A DNA stretch of 56,104 nucleotides, from positions 1-56,104 of the forward strand of contig CAJUCT010000005.1 in NCBI GenBank assembly GCA_910585015.1, given 5' to 3'. Under the pieces are notes generated by a model. That model worked only from the letters and a program-made list of their open reading frames with translations. It did not search any database and was not told the origin of the DNA. A program made the position numbers and the translations under genes. Within the stretch, counting starts at the first letter, position 1; each line of letters starts with the position of its first letter. Shown here in pieces: positions 25,002-33,572 of the stretch. Source of the DNA: an uncultured Acetatifactor sp. GTDB lineage: Bacteria; Bacillota; Clostridia; Lachnospirales; Lachnospiraceae.

Positions 25002-26339
25002 TTAATCTCTTCCCAACACGGCATCAATAAAGTCGTATCCGCTTGATTTTACAATATTAATCTCCACTTGTAAAGTATTTTTCAGTTCCTCCAGGGTCAA
25101 ATCATCCAAAAAAACCGTTTCCCCGCTGCGCAGCACATTCTGGGGCAAAAGCAGCCGCCTGCCCAGAGGCTTGTCCTGAAGCTGCGCCAGGATATCCTGC
25201 CCTGTCAGCAGCCCCGATACCGTGATCATCTCCCCGAAAAAATCATTCCTGATGGCATAGACATGGATTTCCAGCCCGGGGAAATCCTCCGTCATCTCCT
25301 GCGCCATCCGCCGGATATAGGGATAGGCCAGCCTGCCCGTGGCTATGGAAAGTTCCTCCCGCACCGACATATCCGGAATCTGCCTCTCCCGGCGCAGCTG
25401 CTCACGTCCCCGGGCAAACTCACTCAGCAGCAGCCGGGTCATGCCCACGCCGTTTTCCAGCTGCAGATAGCCGTCATATCGCTCCTCCTCCGGAAGTTCT
25501 TCCTGGGCCAAAATATACCACTCGTCACTGGCATGAATAAAATGAGTACCATGCTCCCTATATATTTTCTCCTGCCATCCATGGATACTCCGCAGCACCT
25601 CCCGGGCGTCCTCCCTGGTAAACGGCTCCAGGGGGTACAATCCCTCCCGGTATCTGGACAGTCCCACCGGAACCACGGACACGCTCTCCAGATGGGGAAG
25701 ATACTTAGTCAGCCGGGATATGCTGTTTTCCAGTTCCTCCCCGTCATTCACACCTTTGCACAGCACGATCTGCCCGTTCATCGCAATCCCGGCCTCATAA
25801 AGCCTGTCCACCTTTTTCAGGGCCTCCCCCGCGAAACGATTGTTCAACATCTTACACCGCAGCTGTGGGTTCATGGTCTGAAACGAAATATTGATAGGAG
25901 CTAAATGATACCGGATAATCCTGTCGATATCATGCTCTGACATGTTAGTCAGCGTCACATAATTGCCCTGCAAAAAGGATAGCCGGGAGTCATCATCCTT
26001 AAAATACAAAGTCTCCCGCATCCCCTTCGGCATCTGGTCAATAAAACAGAAAATACATTTATTATGACAGCTGCGGTACTCATCCATCAGCCCATTCTCA
26101 AACTCAATCCCCAGATCCTCATCAAAATCCTTATCCACCTCCAGAAGCCATTGCTCCCCGTTCGGCTTCTCAATCAACACCTCTATATAAGTGTCCTGAA
26201 CCAGAAACTGATAGTCAAATATATCCTCAATTTCCGTATTATCTATGGTCAGCAGCCTGTCCCCTGCCTCAATCTCCAATTCCTCCGCAATACTCCCCGG
26301 CATCACCCTGCCGATAACATGCCCTTTTTCCTTTTTCAT
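25002..26339 (-). CDS. DUF512 radical SAM protein with N-terminal PDZ-like domain
   Basis: A 445-aa protein. Residues 5-65 are PDZ-like (IGRVMPGSIAEELEIEAGDR), a central radical SAM cluster CHNKCIFCF fits CX3CX2C near residue 95, and the DUF512 C-terminal region includes GVGMTRLLLSEF and VTVSGLLTGQDI-like text (ITVSGLLTGQDILAQL). The family is conserved next to der in Clostridia but its reaction is not known. The ATG at 26339 has GAAGAGG upstream, again provided by a family A repeat edge. It leads the DUF512-der-plsY-gpsA set. Confidence 0.92.
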   Translation of the reverse strand: MKKEKGHVIGRVMPGSIAEELEIEAGDRLLTIDNTEIEDIFDYQFLVQDTYIEVLIEKPNGEQWLLEVDKDFDEDLGIEFENGLMDEYRSCHNKCIFCFIDQMPKGMRETLYFKDDDSRLSFLQGNYVTLTNMSEHDIDRIIRYHLAPINISFQTMNPQLRCKMLNNRFAGEALKKVDRLYEAGIAMNGQIVLCKGVNDGEELENSISRLTKYLPHLESVSVVPVGLSRYREGLYPLEPFTREDAREVLRSIHGWQEKIYREHGTHFIHASDEWYILAQEELPEEERYDGYLQLENGVGMTRLLLSEFARGREQLRRERQIPDMSVREELSIATGRLAYPYIRRMAQEMTEDFPGLEIHVYAIRNDFFGEMITVSGLLTGQDILAQLQDKPLGRRLLLPQNVLRSGETVFLDDLTLEELKNTLQVEINIVKSSGYDFIDAVLGRD

Positions 26340-26341
26340 AT

Positions 26342-26420
26342 TTACCTCTTCCCCGCATACCGCCGGCTTTGCCTGCGATATTGCATTATTACGTATTTGG
26401 ATGTATACACCCAAACTTCT
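26342..26420 (-). repeat. Family A intergenic repeat upstream of the DUF512 gene
   Basis: Good copy: CGCATACCGCCGGC / GCCTGCGATATTGC, spacer ATTACGTATTTG, then TTTGGATGT/ACACCCAAA. The minus-strand edge provides GAAGAGG, the Shine-Dalgarno of the DUF512 gene. The rest of the gap to prs (26421-26569) is AT-rich; I see no further feature there. Confidence 0.8.
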
Positions 26421-26569
26421 TCTCTATCACTTTTCACAGAGCGGCCAGCCTGGGGCGCCCCAGACAAATAAACATTCCTGCCCGGATTTACGGGAGTTAG
26501 TCTCCATTTGACATTAAACAAATACTGGACTCACAAATTTATCTATATATCTAGTTTACTAGAAAAATC

Positions 26570-26598
26570 TTGACGTGTCCACTCCATTAATGTTAAAT
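26570..26598 (+). promoter_or_regulatory. Promoter of prs
   Basis: TTGACG (26570-26575), 17-bp spacer, TTAAAT (26593-26598) on the plus strand. The expected start near 26605 gives a 180-nt leader that is almost entirely one folded element. Confidence 0.7.
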
Positions 26599-26611
26599 TA
26601 AATATTGAACA

Positions 26612-26765
26612 ACAGTTTCGCTATTTTCCGCCGATAGATGTCGGACCTCCAGCATCCGCTACATATTCAATGGGAGCATAGCTTCTGCGGGACCAAATCC
26701 GGACAGGAATGTATATTCGTCTGGAGCGTCCTATGTCGGCTACCTCTGAAAATAGCGAAGTTTCT
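26612..26765 (+). promoter_or_regulatory. Large structured leader of prs
   Basis: The ends of this stretch pair over 12 bp (TTCGCTATTTTC / GAAAATAGCGAA) and pairing continues inward with GCCGA/TCGGC, GGAC/GTCC and CTCCAG/CTGGAG, separated by small internal loops. The apical 70 nt is GC-rich and contains further possible stems. The ribosome binding site of prs lies 10 bp beyond. It does not look like the ykkC-type PRPP riboswitch or any leader I recognise. It may be a cis-regulatory RNA or a palindromic insertion. Confidence 0.6.
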
Positions 26766-26785
26766 ACACGTTTGGAGGAAATCTA

Positions 26786-27982
26786 ATGCCCAATTTACGA
26801 GAGTTGGAAAACGCAATGCCTGTAGCACCTCTAAAGCTGATCGCTCTGCCTTCCGCGGAGCGGATGGCCCGCAGGATCAATGATTATCTGGTGGAATTTC
26901 GCCGCAATATCAACAACGAGAAGGTAAAAAATGATCCCGCCTTTCACGGCTATATCGAAAACAATTACCTTACCCTTGCGGACTGTCCCCGTTTTGGCAC
27001 AGGGGAAGCCAAAGGCATATTTCATGAATCCATCCGCGGAAAGGATCTGTTTCTGCTGGTGGATGTATGCAACCACAGCATTACCTATGAAATAAACGGT
27101 TATACCAATCATATGTCCCCCGATGACCACTATCAGGACTTAAAACGCATCATCGCCGCCTGTAACGGCAAGGCCCACCGCGTCAATGTGATCATGCCCT
27201 TTTTGTACGAGGGAAGACAACACAAACGAAACGGCCGTGAATCCCTGGACTGCGCCTACGCGCTGAAGGAACTGCGGGATATGGGAGTAGCCAATTTTGT
27301 GACCTTTGACGCCCACGATCCCCGAGTGCAAAACTCCACTCCCTTGAGCGGCTTTGACAACTTCCAGCCCCCCTACCAATTCCTGCGGGCGCTGCTGAAC
27401 GCCGAGGAGGATCTATTGGTGGACAAGGAACACCTGCTGGTCATAAGCCCCGATGAGGGAGCCCTGGATCGCGCCATCTACTTTGCCACAGTACTGGGAG
27501 TGGATACCGGCATGTTCTACAAGCGCCGGGATTACTCCACTATCGAGAACGGCAAAAATCCAATTGTGGCCCATGAATTTCTGGGGGACAATATTGACGG
27601 CAAAGATATTATCATTATTGACGATATGATCTCCTCCGGCGGCAGTATGCTGGATACCGCCAGACAACTGAAACAGATGAATGCCCGGAGAGTGTATATC
27701 TGCTGTACCTTCGGCCTTTTTACCGACGGGCTGAAAGCGTTTGACCACGCCTACGAGCATGGACATTTTGACAAGGTGATCACCACCAACCTGACTTACC
27801 TTCCCCCGGAGATCTACACCAGGCCCTACTTCGTGGAGGCGGATATGTGTAAGTTCATGGCTTCCATCATTGATTTCATGAACCATGACGTATCTCTGAG
27901 CAACACCACGGCCACCACGGAGAAGATTCACAACATTGTGGAGTCCTACAACAGCCGCCGGGAATTTGTTTTAAATGATTGA
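26786..27982 (+). CDS. prs: Ribose-phosphate pyrophosphokinase, long form
   Basis: Makes PRPP from ribose-5-phosphate and ATP for nucleotide, His and Trp synthesis. Family segments are FDAHDPRVQNSTPLSGFDN (metal/ATP site), VISPDEGALDRA, the flexible-loop YKRRDYS, and the PRPP loop IIIDDMISSGGSMLDTA. At 398 aa it is about 80 residues longer than the classical enzyme, with an N-terminal extension and insert, as in a clostridial subfamily. GGAGG lies seven bases before the ATG. It stands alone on the plus strand between converging and diverging minus-strand genes. Confidence 0.93.
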   Translation: MPNLRELENAMPVAPLKLIALPSAERMARRINDYLVEFRRNINNEKVKNDPAFHGYIENNYLTLADCPRFGTGEAKGIFHESIRGKDLFLLVDVCNHSITYEINGYTNHMSPDDHYQDLKRIIAACNGKAHRVNVIMPFLYEGRQHKRNGRESLDCAYALKELRDMGVANFVTFDAHDPRVQNSTPLSGFDNFQPPYQFLRALLNAEEDLLVDKEHLLVISPDEGALDRAIYFATVLGVDTGMFYKRRDYSTIENGKNPIVAHEFLGDNIDGKDIIIIDDMISSGGSMLDTARQLKQMNARRVYICCTFGLFTDGLKAFDHAYEHGHFDKVITTNLTYLPPEIYTRPYFVEADMCKFMASIIDFMNHDVSLSNTTATTEKIHNIVESYNSRREFVLND

Positions 27983-27989
27983 CATAAAT

Positions 27990-28030
27990 GGGGCAAGCCT
28001 ATGTGATATTCGGCTTGCCCCCTCATTCTT
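27990..28030. terminator. Terminator after prs
   Basis: GGGGCAAGCC (27990-27999) and GGCTTGCCCC (28012-28021) form a perfect 10-bp stem seven bases past the prs stop. The downstream tail CTCATTCTT is only moderately T-rich. It may also stop the converging histidine kinase transcript. Confidence 0.8.
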
Positions 28031-28061
28031 ATCGTCTTACTCCTTCCTTTTCCAAGCTTTC

Positions 28062-28138
28062 CTTGTCCCTGCATATCGCTGGCTTCGCCTGCGATATTGC
28101 ACCAATCAGCATTTGAATGTGAAACATTCAAACTTCCT
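28062..28138 (-). repeat. Family A intergenic repeat overlapping the histidine kinase stop codon
   Basis: Well conserved: CTGCATATCGCTGGC / GCCTGCGATATTGCA and TTTGAATGT/ACATTCAAA. It lies between the converging kinase and prs genes, so no minus-strand gene follows at once. The kinase stop codon TGA is part of the TTTGAATG arm. Confidence 0.85.
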
Positions 28139-30905
28139 CTTCTCCCCCACTCCCCGCGTCCTCAGGATTCTGGTATTCCCGGAAGCGCAAAAGCACCTTG
28201 AACAGATCCCCATCCAGTACGATATGAAATTCACCTTTCTGCAGTTCCGTCAGGTTCTTGGCAATGGACAGCCCCAGTCCGCTGCCCTCGCTGCTCCGGG
28301 ACACATCTCCCCGGACAAAGCGCTCAGTCAATTCATCCGGACTGAAATTGAGAGATGTCTCAGAGATATTCTTTACAGATACCGTAATCACTCCCTCCGC
28401 TTTCTCCAAATCCACATAGACCCGGGTTCCCTCCATGGCATATTTGCAGATATTGTTAAACAGATTTTCCACCACCCGCCACATGCGGCGGCTATCCGCA
28501 TAGATATAGGCCGGGCTGCTTGGTTCCGTGATTAGAACCTGGAGCCTTTTAGCCTCCAGTTTTTCCGAAAATTCTCCCACGGACTGGCGCACCAGTTCCG
28601 TCAGATCCAGCCTGCTGTTATCCAAGGTGATATTGCCGGAGGAAATCTTGGACGCTTCCAGCAGATCGTCGGTGAGCTGCTTCAAACGCCGGGCTTTGGC
28701 GTCCAGCACGGTTATGTAGCCGCTGGCAGGTTCCTGGGTGATTTTCTCCCTCTTCAGCAGATCCACATAGTTGATGATGGAGGTCAGCGGAGTTCTGATA
28801 TCGTGGGACACATTGGTAATCAGGTCCGCCTGCATCCTCTCATCCTTCATGCTGGTAGCCACCGCCTTGCGGATTCCGTCCCCCATATTGTTCACCGACA
28901 CTGCCAGTTCTTTGTTATCCCCATGCAGCTTTTCACTGTCCAGCACATAGCCGATATCGCCTCCCCTGATTCGGGAAATTCCATTGATAATCTCGCTGCG
29001 CTCTACGCTTCTGCGGAATACATAGATTCCCACGCCCCCATCCAGAATAACGATGCACAGCAGGGGTAGCAGAATCAGCCTGTGCGGATCCTCCCGGAGT
29101 TCGTACATGCCCAACACACAGAGCAGGTTAGCCAACAGAAAAATATTGTAGGGCATGAAAGTCCGAATCACCGCGCTGGGATTTTCCAGCACTTGATTTA
29201 ATCCCCTTCCGATCCCCCTGCAGACCTGAAAAAAAATACTGTTTTTCCACAGATTACCGCACTGCAGCCTTCTCACAAAGCTATACCAGAACAGGCATAC
29301 GGTCAGACTGGACAGCAGTCCAAATCCTCCGATCATGGCAAGCACATACTGCTTCACCGCCGCCAGCTGCTGCAATGTGGCACGGCTGCTGCGGTATAAA
29401 ATCGAGTCATATATGTTCCCATAGATAAACAGAAACAGCAGCCAAAGCCCAAAGCCCGCCGCCAGCAAAAGCCCCAGGGCAAACTCTGTGGGCAGTCTGT
29501 CAAAGAGATACAGTCCGGAAACCGTCTTACCCTCCTCTTCCTTCTTGCCGGTGGTATAACTGATATATCCCCCGATCCCCAGCCAGAGCAGCACAAAGAT
29601 GCCAGTGGAAATCAAAATCAGCCACACATGGGGAATAATACTGTTATAGGTATCCCGGGCGATATAAAACTGATCGCGCTGAATCGGGAAATCCGTATTT
29701 ACACCGATCCAGAGCTTGGTATTCTCCGGAAAGGCATATTCATAATCGCTGACATTGTCAAACATCTCTTCCTCAGTGATATCCGCATTGGACTCCAGGC
29801 GCATGGCATCGGTAAAGTACACCACATATTTGCCTAAACCCCGGAAATAATCCGTCTTCTCACTGTCCGTGAGACGGACAAAATGCTCCTCCATGTTGGT
29901 GTAGTACTCCTGCCCGCTCCTGGTGGTGGTGCTGATAAAAAACTGCAGATTGGTCCTGCCCTGGGCATAAAGGTCATTCTGGTTTTGATACAGGGTATAA
30001 TTGTAAGCCAGAGTCTCTACGGTCTCCATCACATTGGCTTCCAGCATACAGTACTCCGGCCAGTTGGAGCAGCTGGCCGCAATGAATTGATCTGTCACGG
30101 TGGCATACCTGGGCACCAGCATTTCCATGCTGATAACCTCCTGGCCGCCCCGGTCGAGGAGCAGCACCTGCTTTCCCAGCATCGCCATCTCCGTAGTAAT
30201 ACGGTTGAATAAAGAGTCAATTCCCCAGTAACTTTCCACACACTCCCTTACAGACCTGTATGCTTCCTCCTGTTCCATGAGATCAAAGTCCGTCACGAGT
30301 CTCTCATTCCCCACAGTGCCGGTTGTCTCTCCTGCCTCCTGCCTGTCCAGCTCATTTTTGATATCCCACGCAATCATATCGGAAACCGTTCCCTCCGAAA
30401 AGTCAAACTGCTCCAGATTGTCACCAAATCCATAGCTGGTAAAAATATTATCATAGCCGAAATAGGCGATAAAATCAAACTTGCTCTGAAAAGTTACCGT
30501 CTGGATTTCCAAACCGTATTTTCCCCAGCGGATCAGTTCATCCAACTGATAGCCGGCGCTGATCGGGCAGTTGCTTTTCTGGGAACTACGGTTCACAAAG
30601 TCGGTCACATCGATGACCTTTGCGCCGTCAAACTGACCATTGGTCTCCAGCTGCCCCTTTATCACCGCCAGCCGGGTGATATCGTTGATGGCATTGCGGA
30701 ATACATCGGTGAATATGCGGGAATCTTCGAACTCTCCCGCATTATCCATCAGACTCACCTGGTAACCGATCCGGTCGCCATACATATTGTCCACAACGAT
30801 ATTGGAGTTTACAGCGATGATGCCCAGCATCACCGCTATGCCAATGGCGGCAAGATGCTGTAGAGCATGCAGCGCCAGTCGGCTTATTACCCTGTTTTTC
30901 TTCAT
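28128..30905 (-). CDS. Large membrane sensor histidine kinase
   Basis: A 925-aa sensor. A transmembrane helix near residues 12-32 is followed by about 400 residues likely outside the cell. A cluster of about six hydrophobic segments lies at residues 440-640 (ILISTGIFVLLWLGIGGY, FALGLLLAAGFGLWLLFLF and others). A HAMP-like linker leads to the DHp helix with phosphoacceptor His in ITNVSHDIRTPLTS (about residue 705), and the ATPase has N, G1 and G2 boxes ending GSGLGLSIAKNL. It follows its response regulator by 18 bp. The signal is unknown. GGGAG precedes the ATG. Confidence 0.92.
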   Translation of the reverse strand: MKKNRVISRLALHALQHLAAIGIAVMLGIIAVNSNIVVDNMYGDRIGYQVSLMDNAGEFEDSRIFTDVFRNAINDITRLAVIKGQLETNGQFDGAKVIDVTDFVNRSSQKSNCPISAGYQLDELIRWGKYGLEIQTVTFQSKFDFIAYFGYDNIFTSYGFGDNLEQFDFSEGTVSDMIAWDIKNELDRQEAGETTGTVGNERLVTDFDLMEQEEAYRSVRECVESYWGIDSLFNRITTEMAMLGKQVLLLDRGGQEVISMEMLVPRYATVTDQFIAASCSNWPEYCMLEANVMETVETLAYNYTLYQNQNDLYAQGRTNLQFFISTTTRSGQEYYTNMEEHFVRLTDSEKTDYFRGLGKYVVYFTDAMRLESNADITEEEMFDNVSDYEYAFPENTKLWIGVNTDFPIQRDQFYIARDTYNSIIPHVWLILISTGIFVLLWLGIGGYISYTTGKKEEEGKTVSGLYLFDRLPTEFALGLLLAAGFGLWLLFLFIYGNIYDSILYRSSRATLQQLAAVKQYVLAMIGGFGLLSSLTVCLFWYSFVRRLQCGNLWKNSIFFQVCRGIGRGLNQVLENPSAVIRTFMPYNIFLLANLLCVLGMYELREDPHRLILLPLLCIVILDGGVGIYVFRRSVERSEIINGISRIRGGDIGYVLDSEKLHGDNKELAVSVNNMGDGIRKAVATSMKDERMQADLITNVSHDIRTPLTSIINYVDLLKREKITQEPASGYITVLDAKARRLKQLTDDLLEASKISSGNITLDNSRLDLTELVRQSVGEFSEKLEAKRLQVLITEPSSPAYIYADSRRMWRVVENLFNNICKYAMEGTRVYVDLEKAEGVITVSVKNISETSLNFSPDELTERFVRGDVSRSSEGSGLGLSIAKNLTELQKGEFHIVLDGDLFKVLLRFREYQNPEDAGSGGEEEV

Positions 30906-30923
30906 TTATACTCCCATCTGAAA

Positions 30924-31622
30924 TCACTGATCCTGCTTCTCTATCTTATAGCCCACTCCCCAGACCACTTTCAGATAGCGGGGATCCCGGGGGTTGATCT
31001 CTATCTTTTCACGGATATGGCGGATATGTACCGCAACCGTATTGTCGGCGCCGATGGCATCTTCATTCCATATATTCTCATAGATCTGGTTGATGGAAAA
31101 GACTCTGCCCTGGTTCTTGACAAGCAGCAGCAGGATGTTGTACTCAATGGGGGTCAGCTTCACCGTTTCCCCGTCCACGGAAACCTCTTTGGTCTCATCG
31201 TTGATGACCAGTCCTCCCGCCTGATAGATCTGGGTATTCTCCTGTCCCATGCTGCCCAGCAAGGTGTAGCGGCGCAGATTGGACTTTACCCTTGCCATCA
31301 GTTCCAGCGGATTAAAGGGCTTGGTTACATAGTCATCCGCCCCGATATTCAGTCCCAGAATCTTGTCCGTGTCCTCGGTCTTGGCGGATAGGATAATGAT
31401 GGGAATACTGCTGCTCTCACGGATCTTCAGAGTGGCGGCGATCCCGTCCATTTTGGGCATCATCACATCCATAATCAGCAGATGAATCTGCTCCTTGGCA
31501 AGCAGTTCCACGGCCTGCTCTCCGTCATAAGCCTTATACACCTGATACCCCTCCTCACGCAGATAGATATCAATGGCCTCCACAATCTCCTTATCGTCGT
31601 CACACACCAGTATATTTGCCAT
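30924..31622 (-). CDS. OmpR-family response regulator
   Basis: A 232-aa regulator. The receiver has the acidic pair CDDDKE, phosphoacceptor Asp in LLIMDVMMPKMDG (about residue 52), Thr/Ser in ILSAKT and Lys in VTKPFNPLEL. The C-terminal winged helix shows LTPIEYNILLLLVKNQGRVFS in part and HIRHIREKIE. The ATG at 31622 has AGGAGG upstream; the region before it is a family B repeat. Partner of the downstream kinase. Confidence 0.94.
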   Translation of the reverse strand: MANILVCDDDKEIVEAIDIYLREEGYQVYKAYDGEQAVELLAKEQIHLLIMDVMMPKMDGIAATLKIRESSSIPIIILSAKTEDTDKILGLNIGADDYVTKPFNPLELMARVKSNLRRYTLLGSMGQENTQIYQAGGLVINDETKEVSVDGETVKLTPIEYNILLLLVKNQGRVFSINQIYENIWNEDAIGADNTVAVHIRHIREKIEINPRDPRYLKVVWGVGYKIEKQDQ

Positions 31623-31633
31623 ATAGCCTCCTA

Positions 31634-31812
31634 TTAGAGTTCCGCATGTTCCCTTCAAGTACACATAACCAGTGATGGAAATCTGGCCGCTTAGGCGTCC
31701 AGATTTCCATCAGCGTACTTTCCGGGAACATGCTGTTTAGAGTTCCGCATGTTCCCTTCAAGCACACATAACCAGTGATGGAAATCTGGCCGCTTAGGCG
31801 TCCAGATTTCCA
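31634..31812 (-). repeat. Two tandem family B hairpin repeats (period 103 bp)
   Basis: Units at 31636 and 31739 share arms GATGGAAATCTGG / CCAGATTTCCATC, which pair perfectly, and the apex CCGCTTAGGCGT. The junction between units is itself a hairpin, GGGAACATG/CATGTTCCC. The second unit lacks one outer arm because it runs into the 3' end of the YfiH-like gene and supplies that gene's last codons and stop. Confidence 0.9.
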
Positions 31813-32720
31813 TCATAGTCCCTCATCATCAAAAACGCCGCCAGGTTGCCGCGTTTCCCCTGGCTTGCCCTGTGGGAAAAAAGATAATCTCTGTTGCAGC
31901 AGGTGCAGACATCCGTCACCTGTATCTGGGCCAGAGGAATACCCGCCGCCCGCAGGATCAGCAGATTGGCCAGCCACAGATCCAGCTGATATTTTCCCGC
32001 CTCTTTTCCGGGCTTTAAGATCTGTCGGTGGGGATAGGCTTTTTGCGCAGTCAGTTCCTGAAGCAGTTCACGGCTTCCCGAGATGGAAGCCTCCATCTGC
32101 CGGAACTGTTCCGCCACTTCCTCGCTGACCTCATAGCAGTCCTGGCAGATGGATGGACCGACGGCGGCAACCAGATCCTGGACCCTGGTACCAAATTCCT
32201 GCTCCATGTGCTCTGCCATACGCCTGCCCATGCCAGCCACCGTTCCACGCCAGCCGGAATGAGCCAGCCCTATGGCTCCGTGTTTTGGATCCACAAAGTA
32301 CAGTGGCACACAATCCGCGAAAAAGCACACCAGACACAGTTCCTTATCGTCGGTCACCAGGCCGTCCACATCGGTATACCCTCTCTCACAGACAATGCCC
32401 TTACCTCCATCCCCATGGCAGACCCGGCGAATGTTTGTGGTATGGGTCTGGAAAGTACATACCATATGGTTTACATCCGTACACAGCACAGCCGCCATGC
32501 GCCGAAAATTTTCCTGTACCCGCTGTGGTTCATCTCCTCTGGTAAAGGACAGATTCATGGAGGCATAGATGCCCTGGCTGGCGCCGCCCCTCCTGGTGGA
32601 AAAAGCATGGATAATTCCCGGCTGGGCGGAGAGCAGCGGAAAAGTGAGATATTCCACCTCCCCCGTCTTTTGCTGCCGCATAACCGGCTCCCTGTCTGCC
32701 GCTCTTATGATCTGCTCCAT
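31794..32720 (-). CDS. pgeF: YfiH/PgeF-family polyphenol oxidase (laccase-domain) protein
   Basis: A 308-aa member of the DUF152/YfiH family, which has been linked to purine nucleoside phosphorylase/deaminase activity and to peptidoglycan editing. Metal and active-site residues appear in ADCVPLYFVDPKHGAIGLAHSG (quoted in part; Cys and His), with FSTRRGGAS at the start and VGPSICQDCYEV further on. The start at 32720 has GGAGG six bases upstream. Its last six residues DGNLDA and the stop are encoded by the arm and apex of a family B repeat, so the C-terminus may be altered. Confidence 0.9.
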   Translation of the reverse strand: MEQIIRAADREPVMRQQKTGEVEYLTFPLLSAQPGIIHAFSTRRGGASQGIYASMNLSFTRGDEPQRVQENFRRMAAVLCTDVNHMVCTFQTHTTNIRRVCHGDGGKGIVCERGYTDVDGLVTDDKELCLVCFFADCVPLYFVDPKHGAIGLAHSGWRGTVAGMGRRMAEHMEQEFGTRVQDLVAAVGPSICQDCYEVSEEVAEQFRQMEASISGSRELLQELTAQKAYPHRQILKPGKEAGKYQLDLWLANLLILRAAGIPLAQIQVTDVCTCCNRDYLFSHRASQGKRGNLAAFLMMRDYDGNLDA

Positions 32721-32756
32721 GAACACCTCCATATCTTCTAATATTGGTTTGCAAAT

Positions 32757-32777
32757 TTTAGTTCCGCATATGCTGTT
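32757..32777 (-). repeat. Collapsed family B repeat
   Basis: TTAGTTCCGCATATGCTGTT consists of the two fixed edges of a family B unit (AGTTCCGCAT and ATGCTGTT) joined with nothing between them. It directly follows the yraN stop codon, as complete units do elsewhere. Confidence 0.6.
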
Positions 32778-33132
32778 ACCTATTTTGATGGGAAAAAGCG
32801 TTTTTCACCCATCGCACCTGTTCTCCTTCTATGGCGATCACATCATACCGGACTGCTGTCTGTGAAGAAAAACCCTTGACATAGCGGTAGTAGTCCGCCA
32901 CCCGGCAGATCTGTCTCTGCTTGGCATAGCCCACCGCCTCCTCGGGATGCCCCATATCGGCATTATGCCTGAATTTCACCTCAAAAAATACCAGGTACTC
33001 CCCATCCCTGCCGATCAGATCAATCTCTCCGCTTCTGTTGCGGAAATTGTGCTCCAATATGGTCACTCCTTGTTTTTCCAGAAAAGCGGCGGCCAGAAAT
33101 TCCTTGTCTGCCCCCACTTTACGTTTATTCAT
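32776..33132 (-). CDS. yraN: YraN-family (UPF0102) endonuclease-like protein
   Basis: A 118-aa protein with the restriction-endonuclease-like fold core: RSGEIDLIGRDGEYLVFFEVKFR, quoted here as SGEIDLIGRDG and VFFEVKFR, provides the D-ExK catalytic set. The N-terminal GADKEFLAAAFLEKQG is typical. Family members sit next to rnhB/ylqH in Firmicutes, as here; they may act on branched DNA or Holliday junctions, which is not proven. Confidence 0.92.
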   Translation of the reverse strand: MNKRKVGADKEFLAAAFLEKQGVTILEHNFRNRSGEIDLIGRDGEYLVFFEVKFRHNADMGHPEEAVGYAKQRQICRVADYYRYVKGFSSQTAVRYDVIAIEGEQVRWVKNAFSHQNR

Positions 33133-33151
33133 GATTATCTTCCAACCTTCC

Positions 33152-33232
33152 CTCTTTCCTGCATAACACGGGCTGTGCCCGTGTTATTGCGTTAATCAGT
33201 AGTTGGAAGTTTATCTTCCAACCTTCCCTTTG
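33152..33232 (-). repeat. Family A intergenic repeat between ylqH and yraN
   Basis: TTTCCTGCATAACACGGGC / GCCCGTGTTATTGC stem, spacer TTAATCAGTAG, then TTGGAAG/CTTCCAA. The ylqH stop codon TAA lies in the loop of the second hairpin. The yraN end is the usual GAAAGAGG edge. Confidence 0.8.
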
Positions 33233-33492
33233 AGTTTATCCATGGAGTCCACAAATACCAATATCTCCGCCACCACCTCATAGAGTTCCGGCGGTATCAT
33301 ATCCCCGATCTCCAGCCTTGAAAGCGTATCCGCCAGTTTGTCGTCCCGGTGTATGGGCACATCACTCTCCTGGGCTCTCTCAATGATTCGTTCCGCCAGT
33401 TTCCCCCTGCCGGAGGCGATGACCTTGGGCGCATCCTCCTGGGGATTATACTCCAGAGCTATGGCCTGTTTGGGTTTATTTTTTTCTGCCAT
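33211..33492 (-). CDS. ylqH: FlhB-like C-terminal domain protein (YlqH)
   Basis: A 93-aa soluble protein matching only the cytoplasmic C-terminal domain of FlhB/YscU export switches: IALEYNPQEDAPKVIASGRG, IIERAQESDVPIHRDDKLADTL. The autocleavage NPTH motif of FlhB is absent (NPQE). It sits next to ylqG and rnhB as in B. subtilis. Function is unknown; B. subtilis YlqH has been reported to replace the FlhB C-domain in part. Its last residues VGR and stop lie within a family A repeat. Confidence 0.9.
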   Translation of the reverse strand: MAEKNKPKQAIALEYNPQEDAPKVIASGRGKLAERIIERAQESDVPIHRDDKLADTLSRLEIGDMIPPELYEVVAEILVFVDSMDKLKGKVGR

Positions 33493-33572
33493 GCCAATCT
33501 CCTATATAAAGCTATTTCAGTCTATTTGTCATTATTCATGCCCGTCCTCAAGAGCCGCCCGCAGCGCGGCTC

